The position numbers and the translations under genes are program-made. 64,000 bases of DNA from Trochalopteron elliotii (lineage: Eukaryota > Chordata > Aves > Passeriformes > Leiothrichidae), in assembly GCA_024734555.1 (NCBI GenBank), contig JANPWX010000619.1:147691-211690 (forward strand). The letters run 5' to 3'. The notes beneath the pieces are model-generated. The model was not told where the DNA came from, did no database searches, and saw only the letters and a program-made list of their open reading frames with translations. Below are positions 1 to 11,900 of this stretch, in pieces (within the stretch, counting starts at the first letter, position 1; each line of letters begins with the position of its first letter).

Positions 1-3000
1 CCAATTCCAATGATGCTCCAGAAATAATCTGAGTAGACAACAAAATATTTTTCCTCCTTAAATATATGTTTGAAAAGCAAGGAAGACTTTGTTATTATTG
101 TAAATGAAACAGATATTCTATCAAGATATAGCACAACTATGTCCTGACACAGCTCAAAACATCTGAATTTGGAGTTGAAATTTAGATATGTGTGAAGCCC
201 AATTGCATCAGACAGTAGTTTAACTGAAAGATGAGAGATTAGATTTTGTGGAACAAGTTTCACTTCATGAGAAGATGAGACAGAAATTCATAGTGCTGAA
301 CATGTGATAATACTTTTCCTAAATAAAACCCCAAATTTGTTAGAAGGGTCCACTGCAAATTTCAAGAATCTTACCAAATGTCAGCCTGCCCAAAGCAAGG
401 TGATTCACTCAACCTCAAACCAGAAACTCATGCAGCAATCAAAGCATTGAAAATCCCGTGGACAGGTCAATTTCTGTAACTTGTTTCATTGCAGGTAGGT
501 ATGTGCAGTCTTCCTTTTATCTTTCGAATGGTGGTGTGATTTGGTATTCTGTTTTCCTTTCAGAGAATTATTCCATATTTGTTTTAAAGAATAAAAAAAT
601 AAAAACAATGTTTTCTCAACATTCTTCTACTAACATTTTAATTTATTTAGTTACTCAGTTAATTATTCTTGTTCCATTTTTAGCAGAGGTAAGAGCAATA
701 TTGTCCATTTTTGAAGATTGAAATGAGACCAACAGAATTTAGATTTCTGGTCTTCTGATGACACTGTTCCAAGAGTGTTTTCTTGTTTCCATGTATTTCT
801 TCATTGGTTTTTAAACCTGGATTGTGGCTCACTTGACTTAGAATATAAGCTTCTTGAGGTGGGCACCACCACTTTTTCTCTGTTAGTGCAGAAGAGTAGT
901 GTGAACCTACTATATGACATTTAGAACAGCATGTAGTAAATGGATTGAAATTACAAGAAATTGATGGCCTTTCAATATCCTTGCTCTTGGAAATGTCTTA
1001 AATGGTTCTAATTTTAATGTTTTTCAGAATTATCAGCCTAAATTAGACATTCAGCATGAAAAATTAAAGCCTGAAACAGTTAGTCTGGCAAACTTGCAAT
1101 TAACTGAAAGTAACCACATAAGGAAAAATTTCTAGCAGCTCTGAAAATAGGTCTTATATTCCTCATCAATAATAGAACAACAGATACATTTAGGCCAACT
1201 GTTTAGTAGTAAACAACATCTAGCTAGATTTTCTGAAGAAAACATTAAAATTTTAAAAATCTCAACTACTGTGTATGCCTGAGATCAGTTTCTCAATTCT
1301 GTTATGGGCATTTGCATTCACTTAATAAATGTCTTTTTGAAAGTTTCCTCAATAATTTTTCAAGGTGGTTCTATGGTGCAATGAATTCTACTCCCTATTT
1401 TCTGTACAAATGTCAGTAGATATTGGCATGCAAAATTTGCATGGAATTCCTGTAAAGACACTGTTGGAAAAAAATTCTATAATCTGTGAAAGTCAGATCA
1501 CATGGCCTAACTTGATTTAGGCCCATAAGTGTCTGGGTTACCTGAACAGGAACCAAAGAAGTCTGGCTGCTGACCATAAACAGGAGAGGGAGCTCCAGAG
1601 ATGCAAGAGCTATTAATGATGTTTTATTTTGTAATATAGTCACATCAGAGATGTTTAATTTACACAAAGAAAATGCCACTAGAGGTTTTGAGTTAAATAT
1701 CAGACACATAACAGACGTCTTGCCTTGGAGAATTAGCTGACTTTGTTTTGTTTTCATGTGCTTTTTGAACTCTTCCCATAAAACAAACCTCTCTTGCCGT
1801 TCAGAGCTTGAGTGTTACCAGAGTCTAAAATGCTCCGCATTGCATTGCTGCAGCTGCTGCATGTATTAAATGACTGCAGTTGTTGCTAGAGGCATGGTAC
1901 TAATCAACATGTATCACACCAAAGTCCATGATGTTTGTTCTGTAATGGAAAATAAAACATCTATGTTGTTCTAAATACTGCATATGATAAATGGCTTTAT
2001 ACCGTCTTCTGTGCTCAGCCAGTGAATCTTGCAGATCCTTTAACATAAATGTTTTTTGTGTTAATCATGGTTGCTCCCCTTTGGGTTTTAGTTCATAGTT
2101 TTCTCATTTCACATTCAGAGCTGAAATGTATTTACTAGTTCATGAAGCAGATGTATAGAACTGGAAGAAAATTAGATGGGTTACTACTTCTTTGCCACAG
2201 GAGTAGATCATAGGGAAGATGTGTAGTGGAAGAGATTGTGCTTCTCTCTCTCATTTGACCCATTAAGGCAAATGGGTCTTTCCCTTTTGAATGCTGAAAG
2301 CTTTCAATCTAAGCTAAAATGATTATTCTTTGTTTTCGGCATTCTATATTTTGGGCATATTATATTTTACAGATTATAATTTTGATTTGTCATGAGTTTT
2401 GAAGAAGTAAGTAGGAACAAGTTACATTCAGGGACCCTTTACATAATGCATGCAATGATAACAAAGAACATGTGTAAGCAAAAAGAATGTTAAAAATTGC
2501 TCTGTGACTTTTGTCAATGGGATGCATTTGATATATTTGACTTTTCAATGAAACTCACACTGGTGAACACCTGTATGCAGAATTCTAGTTTCACGGATCT
2601 AATCAAGTGTAGAGGAAAAAGTGTGACAAAGATTGATTTTAAGCAAAGAATAATCGGTGGAGGTAAGACAGGAGGACAGGAGAGCTGCAGCATCAGAAAA
2701 GACTGGTATTAATAATTAAACATTAATAATGTTCTAATTGGACCATTTATCTGGCCACTTCTCAAAGTCTAGAACTTTATATGATGTATGGATTAATTCA
2801 TTATTCTGAAAAGAGGACTCTGGGGGCAATTTCTCTTCATATGGGCTTTACGTATAAAACTTGCCAAGAAATATGTTGAGAATTGTTTTAGATGTTACAA
2901 AACATTTTAGTTTCATGGCTACTTTTCTCTTTTGAAAGACATTACATTAAGCTTAAAGGATCAGATATTAGACTCTAACAGAGCTCTGTGAAAAATCATC

Positions 3001-5049
3001 AAGGGTTATGTTCTAAAAGGCTACTTTAACTCTATGGAGTAAATAGAGAAGGCATGTCTGTATCAAAGAACACTATATATAAATATCTGTCATTATTATT
3101 CACTTCACTTTCTAAGTAGTCAAATTTGCATGACTATTCAGGAAACTAAACGGAATTAGCCCTTTTGACCTCAGGAGTCTTACGCAGTTAAATATTTATG
3201 AAACATCAGAACATGATAGTGGCTATTATGGCTCCTCAATATTAGCAATTAATTTTATTGACAGAACAATAAGGACTGCTTCTTTATCGGAATGGCAGCA
3301 TCATAATTCACTTTTTGTTTGTTTAAAAAAAAACAACAAACTAAGCCACTGCATCTTGCTTATATGAAATGGACAACCTCTGTCCTGATACAGTTCTACT
3401 AAAAAGCCATATGCACAATTCATGTATTTCATTACATGTGAGACTGTCATGTTGTCATAGTACACATTATGCTTTCTTTCTCAAAGCAATAAAGATAATC
3501 AATATATTTTTTAAAAGCATACCATCATTTTCTAAATCAATTGAAAACTTTTTCATGCCATTTAATTTGCTTAATTTAACTCTCTCTTACCATTCTACTG
3601 TTATGTTTTGATTTTACTCAGCACATTGAATGCTTTGTTTTGTTTTCAACAGATGTGGCTTTGAGTCCACTGGAGAACAATTTATGCATTAGACTTAGAA
3701 TTTTAAATGAACATGCTCTCTAATGATTTCCTAAATCTAAGAAGACACTTAAAAACTGACACTGAAACCAAGAAAAATTACTTAAGGGATCAGTTACATC
3801 TAAAATGATGAAATCAATAACAATATTTTCTCTGGGATTCTTTCTCTTCAATAAGCAAAATCTTTACTTAAGTTAAAAGCCACATTAAAATTTAATCACA
3901 ATCTGTGTGCTTTAGCAATTGATAATTTCTGGACATCTGTCTTCTGTTTTGTTAAAGTCTTGTGTTCCTTCTGGTTTTGTCTTGTCTTTCATAGCAAATA
4001 AAGGTACATTTGAAATTTTAAAAATAATGAAAAAGGGGTTATAATTCAGACTAGAAAATGTCATGATCTATAATCCTTTGTCTTCTCTTTTTTTTTAACA
4101 GACCTAATTATTAATCATAGCATTTAAAAAAAGAAAATTATATTCTAGAAATAATCCACTGCCAAGATAACAAAAAATATTAGCTCTAATGTAACCAACA
4201 AACAACTGGATTTAAAAAACATTATATATATTGATTCTATTTATTTTAAATGAAAGGAAGGTTTATTAGACTCAGTTTATATAAGCTGTTCTGTCTTTAT
4301 ATGTGTTTTCCAGATACATCTTAAATAATTTAAACATTAATTTTGTATTAGAGTAGTTTTAAAAACATAGGAATGATGTTTAGTACATATACACGTATCT
4401 GAAAACTTTTACCTCTGGATGGATGAAAGTTTAAGTGTTAAGATGACATATTTCATAATCTGAGAGCAGATTTTATAGGAACAACTGCAGTGATTTCTGG
4501 TGTCCCTTGTTTCCTCTGTACCTAATTTCTCAGAGGAGGAGAATAAAGAAAGATTATCTTTCACAGAACTTCCTCTGATTACAGCTCCATTCTGTGATCA
4601 CCTAACATGTCTGCAGAGACTTGCAGTGATAATCTAGTATTTATTATAAGAGGACTGTTTAGGAAAATCAATATGTTCAATGTAGGCTGTGCATTTAAGT
4701 CTTGAAGGCTGAAATAGCTGACATAGTGGTCATACTGTAGTGTCTTGTGGTAAAACATTTTTCACTCTATTTCCTTGCTTGAGTTAATCAATAAGGTTAA
4801 CTACATTTGTCAGGATTAGGGTCAATAAAATTTGTACTCATTCAATATCAGAGGTAATGTAAGTGCTTGTATTTACTTTTGTCATACTTTGCATCAGCTG
4901 CTAATTAATTAAACTTCTGCTGAAATTAATAAATAAGTAATAATTAGATATACACACTAAAAAAATAATTCAAAAAGAAGCAGATTGCTGTTTCTTGAAA
5001 ATATAAGTATCCATATACTATGTCAATTAAGAAAAAAACCTGAAATATT
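1..5049. other. AT-rich non-coding DNA, no gene seen
   Basis: No coding gene, RNA gene or recognisable repeat was found here. Short open frames exist (the longest has 114 codons on the minus strand at 1413-1757), but none carries a known motif, a biased composition or a convincing splice framework. CpG is very rare. Short A and T runs occur (for example near 3328 and 4088) without the flanking duplications expected of a retrocopy tail. Best read as intergenic or intronic sequence. Confidence 0.75.
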
Positions 5050-5112
5050 CCAAATATGTCCACAATATGTCCAAATATGTCTGCAATATGTCCAAATGTA
5101 TGCACAATATTA
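5050..5112. repeat. 21-bp minisatellite, three copies
   Basis: Three adjacent copies of a 21-bp unit start at 5050, 5071 and 5092. The unit begins CCAAATATGTC and ends with CAATATGT. Copies 1 and 2 differ at two positions; copy 3 is more diverged in its middle and end. Seen directly in the sequence. The array is short and imperfect, so it is probably an old local duplication. No function is implied. Confidence 0.85.
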
Positions 5113-7538
5113 CAAATTTCAGACTATTGCATATTTTAGCATATATAGAGTTTAGAATCTGTACATTAAAGATGAATATTCTGAAATAGCTGAAATTGTC
5201 TACACCAACTTTTGAAAATGAGTTGATTTTTTATTTTATTCATCAAACATCTGGACATTATATCCAGACAAGACTTTTAAAACTATAATTTATAACTGGA
5301 GGAACCAAAATTATCCAGATTTTTTATATATATCTTTACATGCCTTAAAAGTGACTCAAAAATATTAATTTTCCATTACCATTTCATTTGCAGCATGTTT
5401 TGAAATATATTCTTCTATCTTACTTGTAAGGACCTTTGACATTTTCTCATTTCCTTCATCTGTTGCTTTTGAAAATAATTCTATTCTGTATTTTGAAGAA
5501 GTATTTTTTTTTTGCCAACCATTTTGGGTTTTTTATTAGTAGATACCATACTTTTTCCACTACTGAACAGAATACAGAGTCAAAATCTTTTTTTAAAGCA
5601 GAATAAATAATTGTAAATACTGCATATTCATTAGGCACTAGAAGAATGGGTAATGTTGTTTTTTTGAGGGATGATATCTCCAGCAGTTTTATTTGAAGCA
5701 TACTTTCTTTGTAGGATCAAAATCTATGAAATTGTGTCCTAACTGCTTCCATTTAGATTAACTGTTTCAATTTTTTTTCTAATGCTAGCATTTTCTCTTT
5801 AAGTCATATATGTTTCATGGTGTTACTTTCCTCGTAATATCTATGAATATCTAATATTTACAAGATCTTTGATTTTGTAAATCTATATCAGATTATCAGT
5901 TTACATTTTCAAGCATAAATACAAACATATATGTTAAATGATTCATGAATATACTTTCCTTTCTTGTCTTTTTAAAGAGTTAAAGAGACTAAATCATTTC
6001 AAATGAATGCACTAACTGTCTGCTTTTCTGAAAGCAAAAGCCAAATGAGTGGTTAAAAATATTGCAAGTTTGAAAATGCAAATGGTGTTATCCAAATATG
6101 CAGCCATATGTCCACAAGACACTCATTTTTTGGAAAATTTTAAAGCTTTGAAGAAAAAATATATTTTGAGATTCATGGCCCTGCTCCCCCCACATCCTAA
6201 ATGTAATTAGAAAACAAGCACATTAAAATGAAATGTCAATAATACTAGTAGTTCTGACTTTTCTGAATGTTACATATTTTTCTTATAGTAGCACAATTGC
6301 TATACTGAATCCAAATGCTTCAACATGCTATAAAATTCTGTGTAAAGATTAGATACTTCTTCGTAAATGATCTTATTTTATAGCAGCTATTTTTTCTAAA
6401 CACCTGAGGAGTTAATAGAAGCTATTCGGGCTTAGAGGCTCACCAAACTTTAACATAAGTTAGTTTGTGTAATTTATGCTGCAAAGTTTGTCTAACCTTT
6501 AAGCAACTTTGCTCTGCTGATCACAGCATCAGTAACAATGGGGGATATGAGGCCAAATCCAAGTGGTTAAACCCCTAACAGGAAAATATCAATTAATCTT
6601 TTTCAATGGAGTTGAAGTATGGGTAATCCTCTCATTAAATAGTTTGAACTTTTCTCCCAGTAAACAAAAGAGGGATAATGAGTGATGTGGTCTGACTTGT
6701 TTACATGGAGAATCTTCAAGAGGCTTAGGCTCAGCTTCTCAACACAGGGTTCTTCATAGTCACTTGTCACTAATTGCCCTTTTTAAAGACATTTGTGTCA
6801 GTTCAGAAATTCCAAAAAGAAAAGGTTTCCTGGCTTTAAGAATGGTAATGAAAAATACCAATATTTTTATCTAGTACACATTCATTTCACTGTTTGGAGC
6901 AGTGGTTTCCCAATTCAATAATTAATGTTATTTTATAATTTTTTAACAACTTTAAAATGACTCTTATTTTTCATTAATATATTTTAGGTAAATACAGGTC
7001 TTGAATAAATCCTTCAGGTACCTTCATTTTGACTTGAAAAGTGAACAGGCAAAAAGATATATTCTGGTTTAGCTCTTTTACATAAACCCACTGTATTTTC
7101 AGGAGTGTGAATTTAATTTGCAATATCTTTTGTGCTTGCTTGCTTCTCAAACCCAGGCTCAGAAACCTGGGCTTTGATTTAGCTTTGCCTAAAAAAAAAT
7201 TCAGATGGAATCAGCCGACTGCGTTCAGTTCTTTGATGGCCTTTCATTGTTCTTCCCAAAACACATTCTCCATCAGCAAGCTCAGTTATCTCAAAATGAG
7301 ATGAAGTGTTTTAGTTTGCAGATATAAGAACCAATTCAGAAACAATAAAGTTAAGAAATTACAGTAGGGCTTTTGCTGTGACAATTCAGAACCTCAGATC
7401 CAGGTATGGATCGTGTCAGGCACAAAATATAAAAGCAATTTGATAATTTCCTCTTCAAGTTCTTCTGATACTGTTAAAGAAAAAAGTTACAGTACAGGAT
7501 GCCAGGGATACCAAATCTTCTACAAAACAAAGAGCTTC
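5113..7538. other. AT-rich non-coding DNA
   Basis: No gene was recognised. A small GC-containing hairpin lies at 7152-7171 (arms CCCAGG and CCTGGG, 8-nt loop). Around 6400-6560 the sequence is more mixed and includes a TGCTGATCACAGCA near-palindrome and an AACAATGG SOX-like site, but I cannot claim regulatory function from that. Confidence 0.7.
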
Positions 7539-7602
7539 TATTTTCTCCTTTAAAAAGCTAAGACCCTTAAATAAAGATCTTAGCTTTTTAGAGGAGAAAA
7601 TA
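7539..7602 (+). repeat. 25-bp-stem inverted repeat (pre-miRNA-sized hairpin)
   Basis: The left arm (7539-7563) and right arm (7578-7602) are reverse complements at 24 of 25 positions, separated by a 14-nt loop. The one difference places T on the left opposite G on the right, so in a plus-strand RNA it would be a G-U wobble and the stem would be fully paired for 25 bp. In a minus-strand RNA it would be an A-C mismatch. The 64-nt size fits a small pre-miRNA, but the stem is AU-rich and pairing weakens just outside it. Other readings are a tiny MITE-like palindrome or an inverted copy made by template switching in replication. The structure is certain; the function is not. Confidence 0.9.
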
Positions 7603-8934
7603 AAAAAATAATTTTAAAAAAATCAAGCCAGGTATACACTGTGGCCAATATTTTTTCAATAGGTGGAGAACAAAATTTTAACATAGCATACAAAAAATTA
7701 GATACATAATTTTGTCTGTGAGGAGGATTGCTGTAATAAAGGGGAAGTTTAATTCCTAGGAATTTTCATGTTTCTTACTGTTTTCATACACAGACAATTT
7801 GGAGGCCAGCATATTCTGCATGTTTGATTTAACAATACTGTGCTAATGAAAATTAAATCACTTTGGTAGAGCCCATGTCAAGCTTTCACAGAAGAATGCA
7901 GTGGGTGAATTCATCAAAAGTCCCATCTCCCTCTACTGTAAACCAAATCCTGAATTTGCCTGCCTAGATCAGGAAATTGTTTGTCTCATTTCCATCTGTT
8001 ATCTCTATTTGATGAGGGTTTTTGCTGGGGCAATGTTTCTCCAAATACATCTGAGTGTCTTTGACAAGTCATCAAAATCCTGCAGATAAAGCAGACTATG
8101 TGTAAGAAGGAAAAGAAAAAAGAGAGCGCAAAGAGGAAATATAGACTGCATATTCTTTAAAATTATTTATTACTTTCCAGGGAGACGCAAGAAGGGATTT
8201 CTGTGGAGCTCTCCTGAGAACTACACTGTTCTTTCAGCTCCAGAGATGGTTCTCCTCCACTCAGTTTTCAAAGGTGTATTGGATCTGTTAATCTTGCAGC
8301 TTAGGTTTGAATAATTCTCCAGAACTTTTTTAGCAAAGTTTATTGCACTGTATCAACAGGGCAAAAGTTCTAATTAAAAATATGAAAATGCTTTTGCATC
8401 ATCTTTTTTGTTCATATATATATATCAATCCCTTTAGATTGGTTATTTGCTCTGTTTGAATGCAATTTAATTAATTTGAATTATGCATTTTCATAGAACA
8501 GTCCTTATATTAATGAAGTTGCTTACACATGAGAATGTAAAAACTGCATTTTGTGAAGGCCTTTTAGATGTGTTTTTATATATAAATATGTGTCTAAATT
8601 CTTGTAGGAACATCTGAATTGCTTTTAATAAATATCAAATAAAGATACCTTTGTTATTTAAGAAAAAGTCAGATGCCTCCCCCAATGTCTTGTCTTTCGT
8701 CAATTATCATATTACTCCCTGGAGCTGCTAGTGTAACTTGAAGATCTCTTAAAACCAGAACCAGACATATTGTTCGACTAATATAGTTCTGTTCATTTTC
8801 TGTTAGCTGTAGTCACTAATACTGTACTCACTTTAGAGAAAAATAAAAGTAAAAATTTGTATCAGATTCAAGAATTACATTAATAATAATTGGTCTGGTG
8901 ACTGTGGGAGTTTCAGTCTCTAAGGTCATATTTT
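7603..8934. other. AT-rich non-coding DNA
   Basis: No gene recognised. A short (TA)n run lies near 8416-8425, and the ORF at 7901-8089 has no protein signature. Nothing else stands out. Confidence 0.7.
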
Positions 8935-8954
8935 GTCCAGCTGGCTAGCTGGAC
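8935..8954. repeat. 20-bp palindrome with 8-bp arms
   Basis: GTCCAGCT and AGCTGGAC flank a 4-nt spacer, GGCT, as a perfect inverted repeat. It is short enough that chance is possible, but it stands out as GC-containing in an AT-rich context. It contains two CAGCTG-like E-box cores (CCAGCTGG, TAGCTGG). Confidence 0.75.
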
Positions 8955-11900
8955 GTTTAGGCTGGAATTTATCTACATATAATGCTGTAGAAACTAAGAA
9001 CTAAATATTTACATCACAATGCAATATCTGATATTTAATAAATGTCTTAAAGTCCTTAAGGGCTCAGCCACAGAGAATTTTCTTCTGTTTGTTAAGTGAC
9101 TATGTGCATTCCAGCTATGAATATAGTGCCTGTTGATGTGTCTATTCAGTGAAAGAATTTTAAGTTGAATTACCTCACAACTGACATGAATATGATTACA
9201 CAGATGGTGTTTTCTTACATGTATCAATTGATGTGCATTAACAGGTTAAGCTACAGAAACGTAGTTTCTGACAAGTCTGAGACCCAAAACTCTGGGAAAG
9301 GGCAATATTAGGAAATAATTTTGTGATGCCTATAGAAATGTTTGATACTTATATTTTTAATCATTTTTTAATCCTTTACTAATGCTGATGAAGGAATTTT
9401 AAAATTAGGCATTATCTTTGCCTGCTTGGTATTTGACTTGCTAGCAGGATATCATCCACCTTGCTCTTTAGAACAGCTGAGTCGTCATCTAGCTACATAG
9501 TTTGACACCTAATGTTCTTGGAAGCAAATTCTTAAATACAGTTTTGGTTTGTTTTGAACAGAGACACAGCTTTTAATTTTCAGTATGATTTCTGTTCTAA
9601 GTCAGTTCAGACCTCTTCAAAATAAATTATCTCAGGTACAGGACATGTTCTTAATGAAACTGCTTGCTATAAGGAATCTTCTAGGCCTTCACTATAAAAT
9701 CCTAAAATTAATATTAGAATAATTTCATCTGCCTTTTGGCTGAAAATAAATGGTGATTGTCTAAATAAAAGTATATGTCACACTTCAAGTTCTCTTAACA
9801 ACTGCAATTTATTTTATTTTAACTGCATAAAAACATGAAGTTGAAGTTATTTGTTCTGCTGGAAATTACTACTCTTCACCTCAGTTTAAAAAGAGACACA
9901 GGATGAGAGCAAATTAATACACTAAAACTGTATTGTTGTAAGAGATGCACACACACAAAATATCTTCCCACCAGTACCATTCAATATCCCTTTTTCATCA
10001 CCTCTGACACTTATGAACCTTGCACTGAACCAAATCTACCCCCCAGTCTGACAGAAACCTTTTACACTTGATTTGTTGGGTTAGTTTTCCACCAGGCTGG
10101 CAAGTTGAATCGACTCAAAGCAGAGCTTGTAAAACTCAAGGTCCAGGAAAATGGGGAAGAATGAAGAAGAGGTGAAGGCCAGTTTTTCTCTTTTGGCAAC
10201 TCTAATGTGTGATTTCACCTTGAATTAATAAAAAGGCATTTATAAATTGTCGAATATTATAGTACAAAAACATAAATAGAAAGGAACTTCTTTGGACATT
10301 GGATCATTACATTATGTGAAAGAAAAATCAGTTTCAGTTGCACAGAAAGGGAGTGATGACTGCAGGAAGTGATTTAGAGAATAAGTCTCTTGAGAAAGGT
10401 AATTCCTAGCAGAAGACAGTGACTGGTTCTCTGAGAAGATATCTGAATTTGTCTCCTTTCCCAACTATGATAAATAATTTGCTATTCATTCTTTTATTCC
10501 TTCTGTTTAATAAAAAAAGAATTAAAATAAGGTCAACAATAATAAATATTTATTGAAGTTTCATTAGATTAATGTACAAAATTCATAGAATCCTCAAGTA
10601 GAAAGTGCAAGGTAGTGAGAGAATAATGAATGGCATTTGGAGTTGCAACAGTAGAAAGGGAAGACATGAAGGAAGACATTTTCATGGTGCAGTGCTAATG
10701 GGGACTTGTGATCCACGGTCTATTCTCATTTGCCTTTTTTCTGATAACATATATAACCTCATTCAATACCATCAGCATGTGAGGAAGTAGATTGTTTAAA
10801 CAATAATGTAATTATAAGAATTCTTCTACTCTGAACTGAAGTAAGTGAAGGTCATGCTAGTTTTATCAGGTTAAAAAAAAAATCTTATGGATGTTTTTGA
10901 ATACTGTAATGCCAGAATAGGAAAGGGAAATATTTCTGTTTGTTCTGGCTGTTGGGAGGATTCATAGGTTCTGCTCTGTAAAGGTTTGGAAAGAGACCTT
11001 GAGCTGCCATTATGGGAAAGGATCCTTTCCAAGTATTCCAGGTGTGCCTAAGTGTAACACATATCTGAAGACAATATTCAAAGAATGAATGCCAGTGGTG
11101 CTGAACTGAAACTCTGCAGGATAGTGCTTTATAAACCCCCTGGGATGATCAGACAGGGGATCAAGAGGATGGAGTTTTGTCCTGGAATTCAATCATGTGA
11201 ATAAAATTTAAGTGCACTAGTCGCCCTGTAAATAAAATGCTACATCATCTGAATATTTTGCATAAAGAATAAGTCTGATTATTGATTTAGCTAATAAAAA
11301 AACCTTTTTAACACATGAGCCAAAGTAGGAGAAGCATACAGAACCCCATAGTAATAGGAAGGTATTCTTTATTATCTTCAGCACTAAATAAGTAAAAATT
11401 ATAATAAACAGCTTGGATATGATGGCTCAAAATATTATTAATATTCATTTTTATATGGATATGATACCCACTTTTTATATAGTGCTGATTGATAGAATAA
11501 GCAGATATATAACTGGTGGTAATGGTTTGAAGAGATTTAGGCTTCTGCATATTCAGATGCTGGGAATGTATTTGAAAAATTAAAATGGGAAGTAAGGAAG
11601 AGACTAATGACAAATCTTTCTCCTTGCAACAAAAGGAGAGTATAATTTTCCTGTAGGTCCGCTAGAATATCCCAGGTCTAGTCAGCTCATACATCAGACT
11701 TAAAGTCATAGAAAATGGGAGAATGAGGAGAATCCAATACATTGTAAATATAGTCATTTACAACACTTGATTGTAAGGTATTGCTGGTATGCATGTCGAC
11801 AATGTGGTTGGTTTTCCTGGTTCCTGGAAGACTCTTCCTTTGCATCCTTTTTATCATATTTTGGAAGAAATAAAGGGGAAAAAAAAGCTGTACTTTTATT

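Noticed and set aside
5050..5112. Regularly spaced repeat as a CRISPR-like array
   Set aside because: Copies are directly adjacent without unique spacers, and the genome is vertebrate.
10584..10620. TCATAGAATCC resembling a CR1 terminus
   Set aside because: The similarity ends after about 30 bp and the following CR1 blocks are absent.
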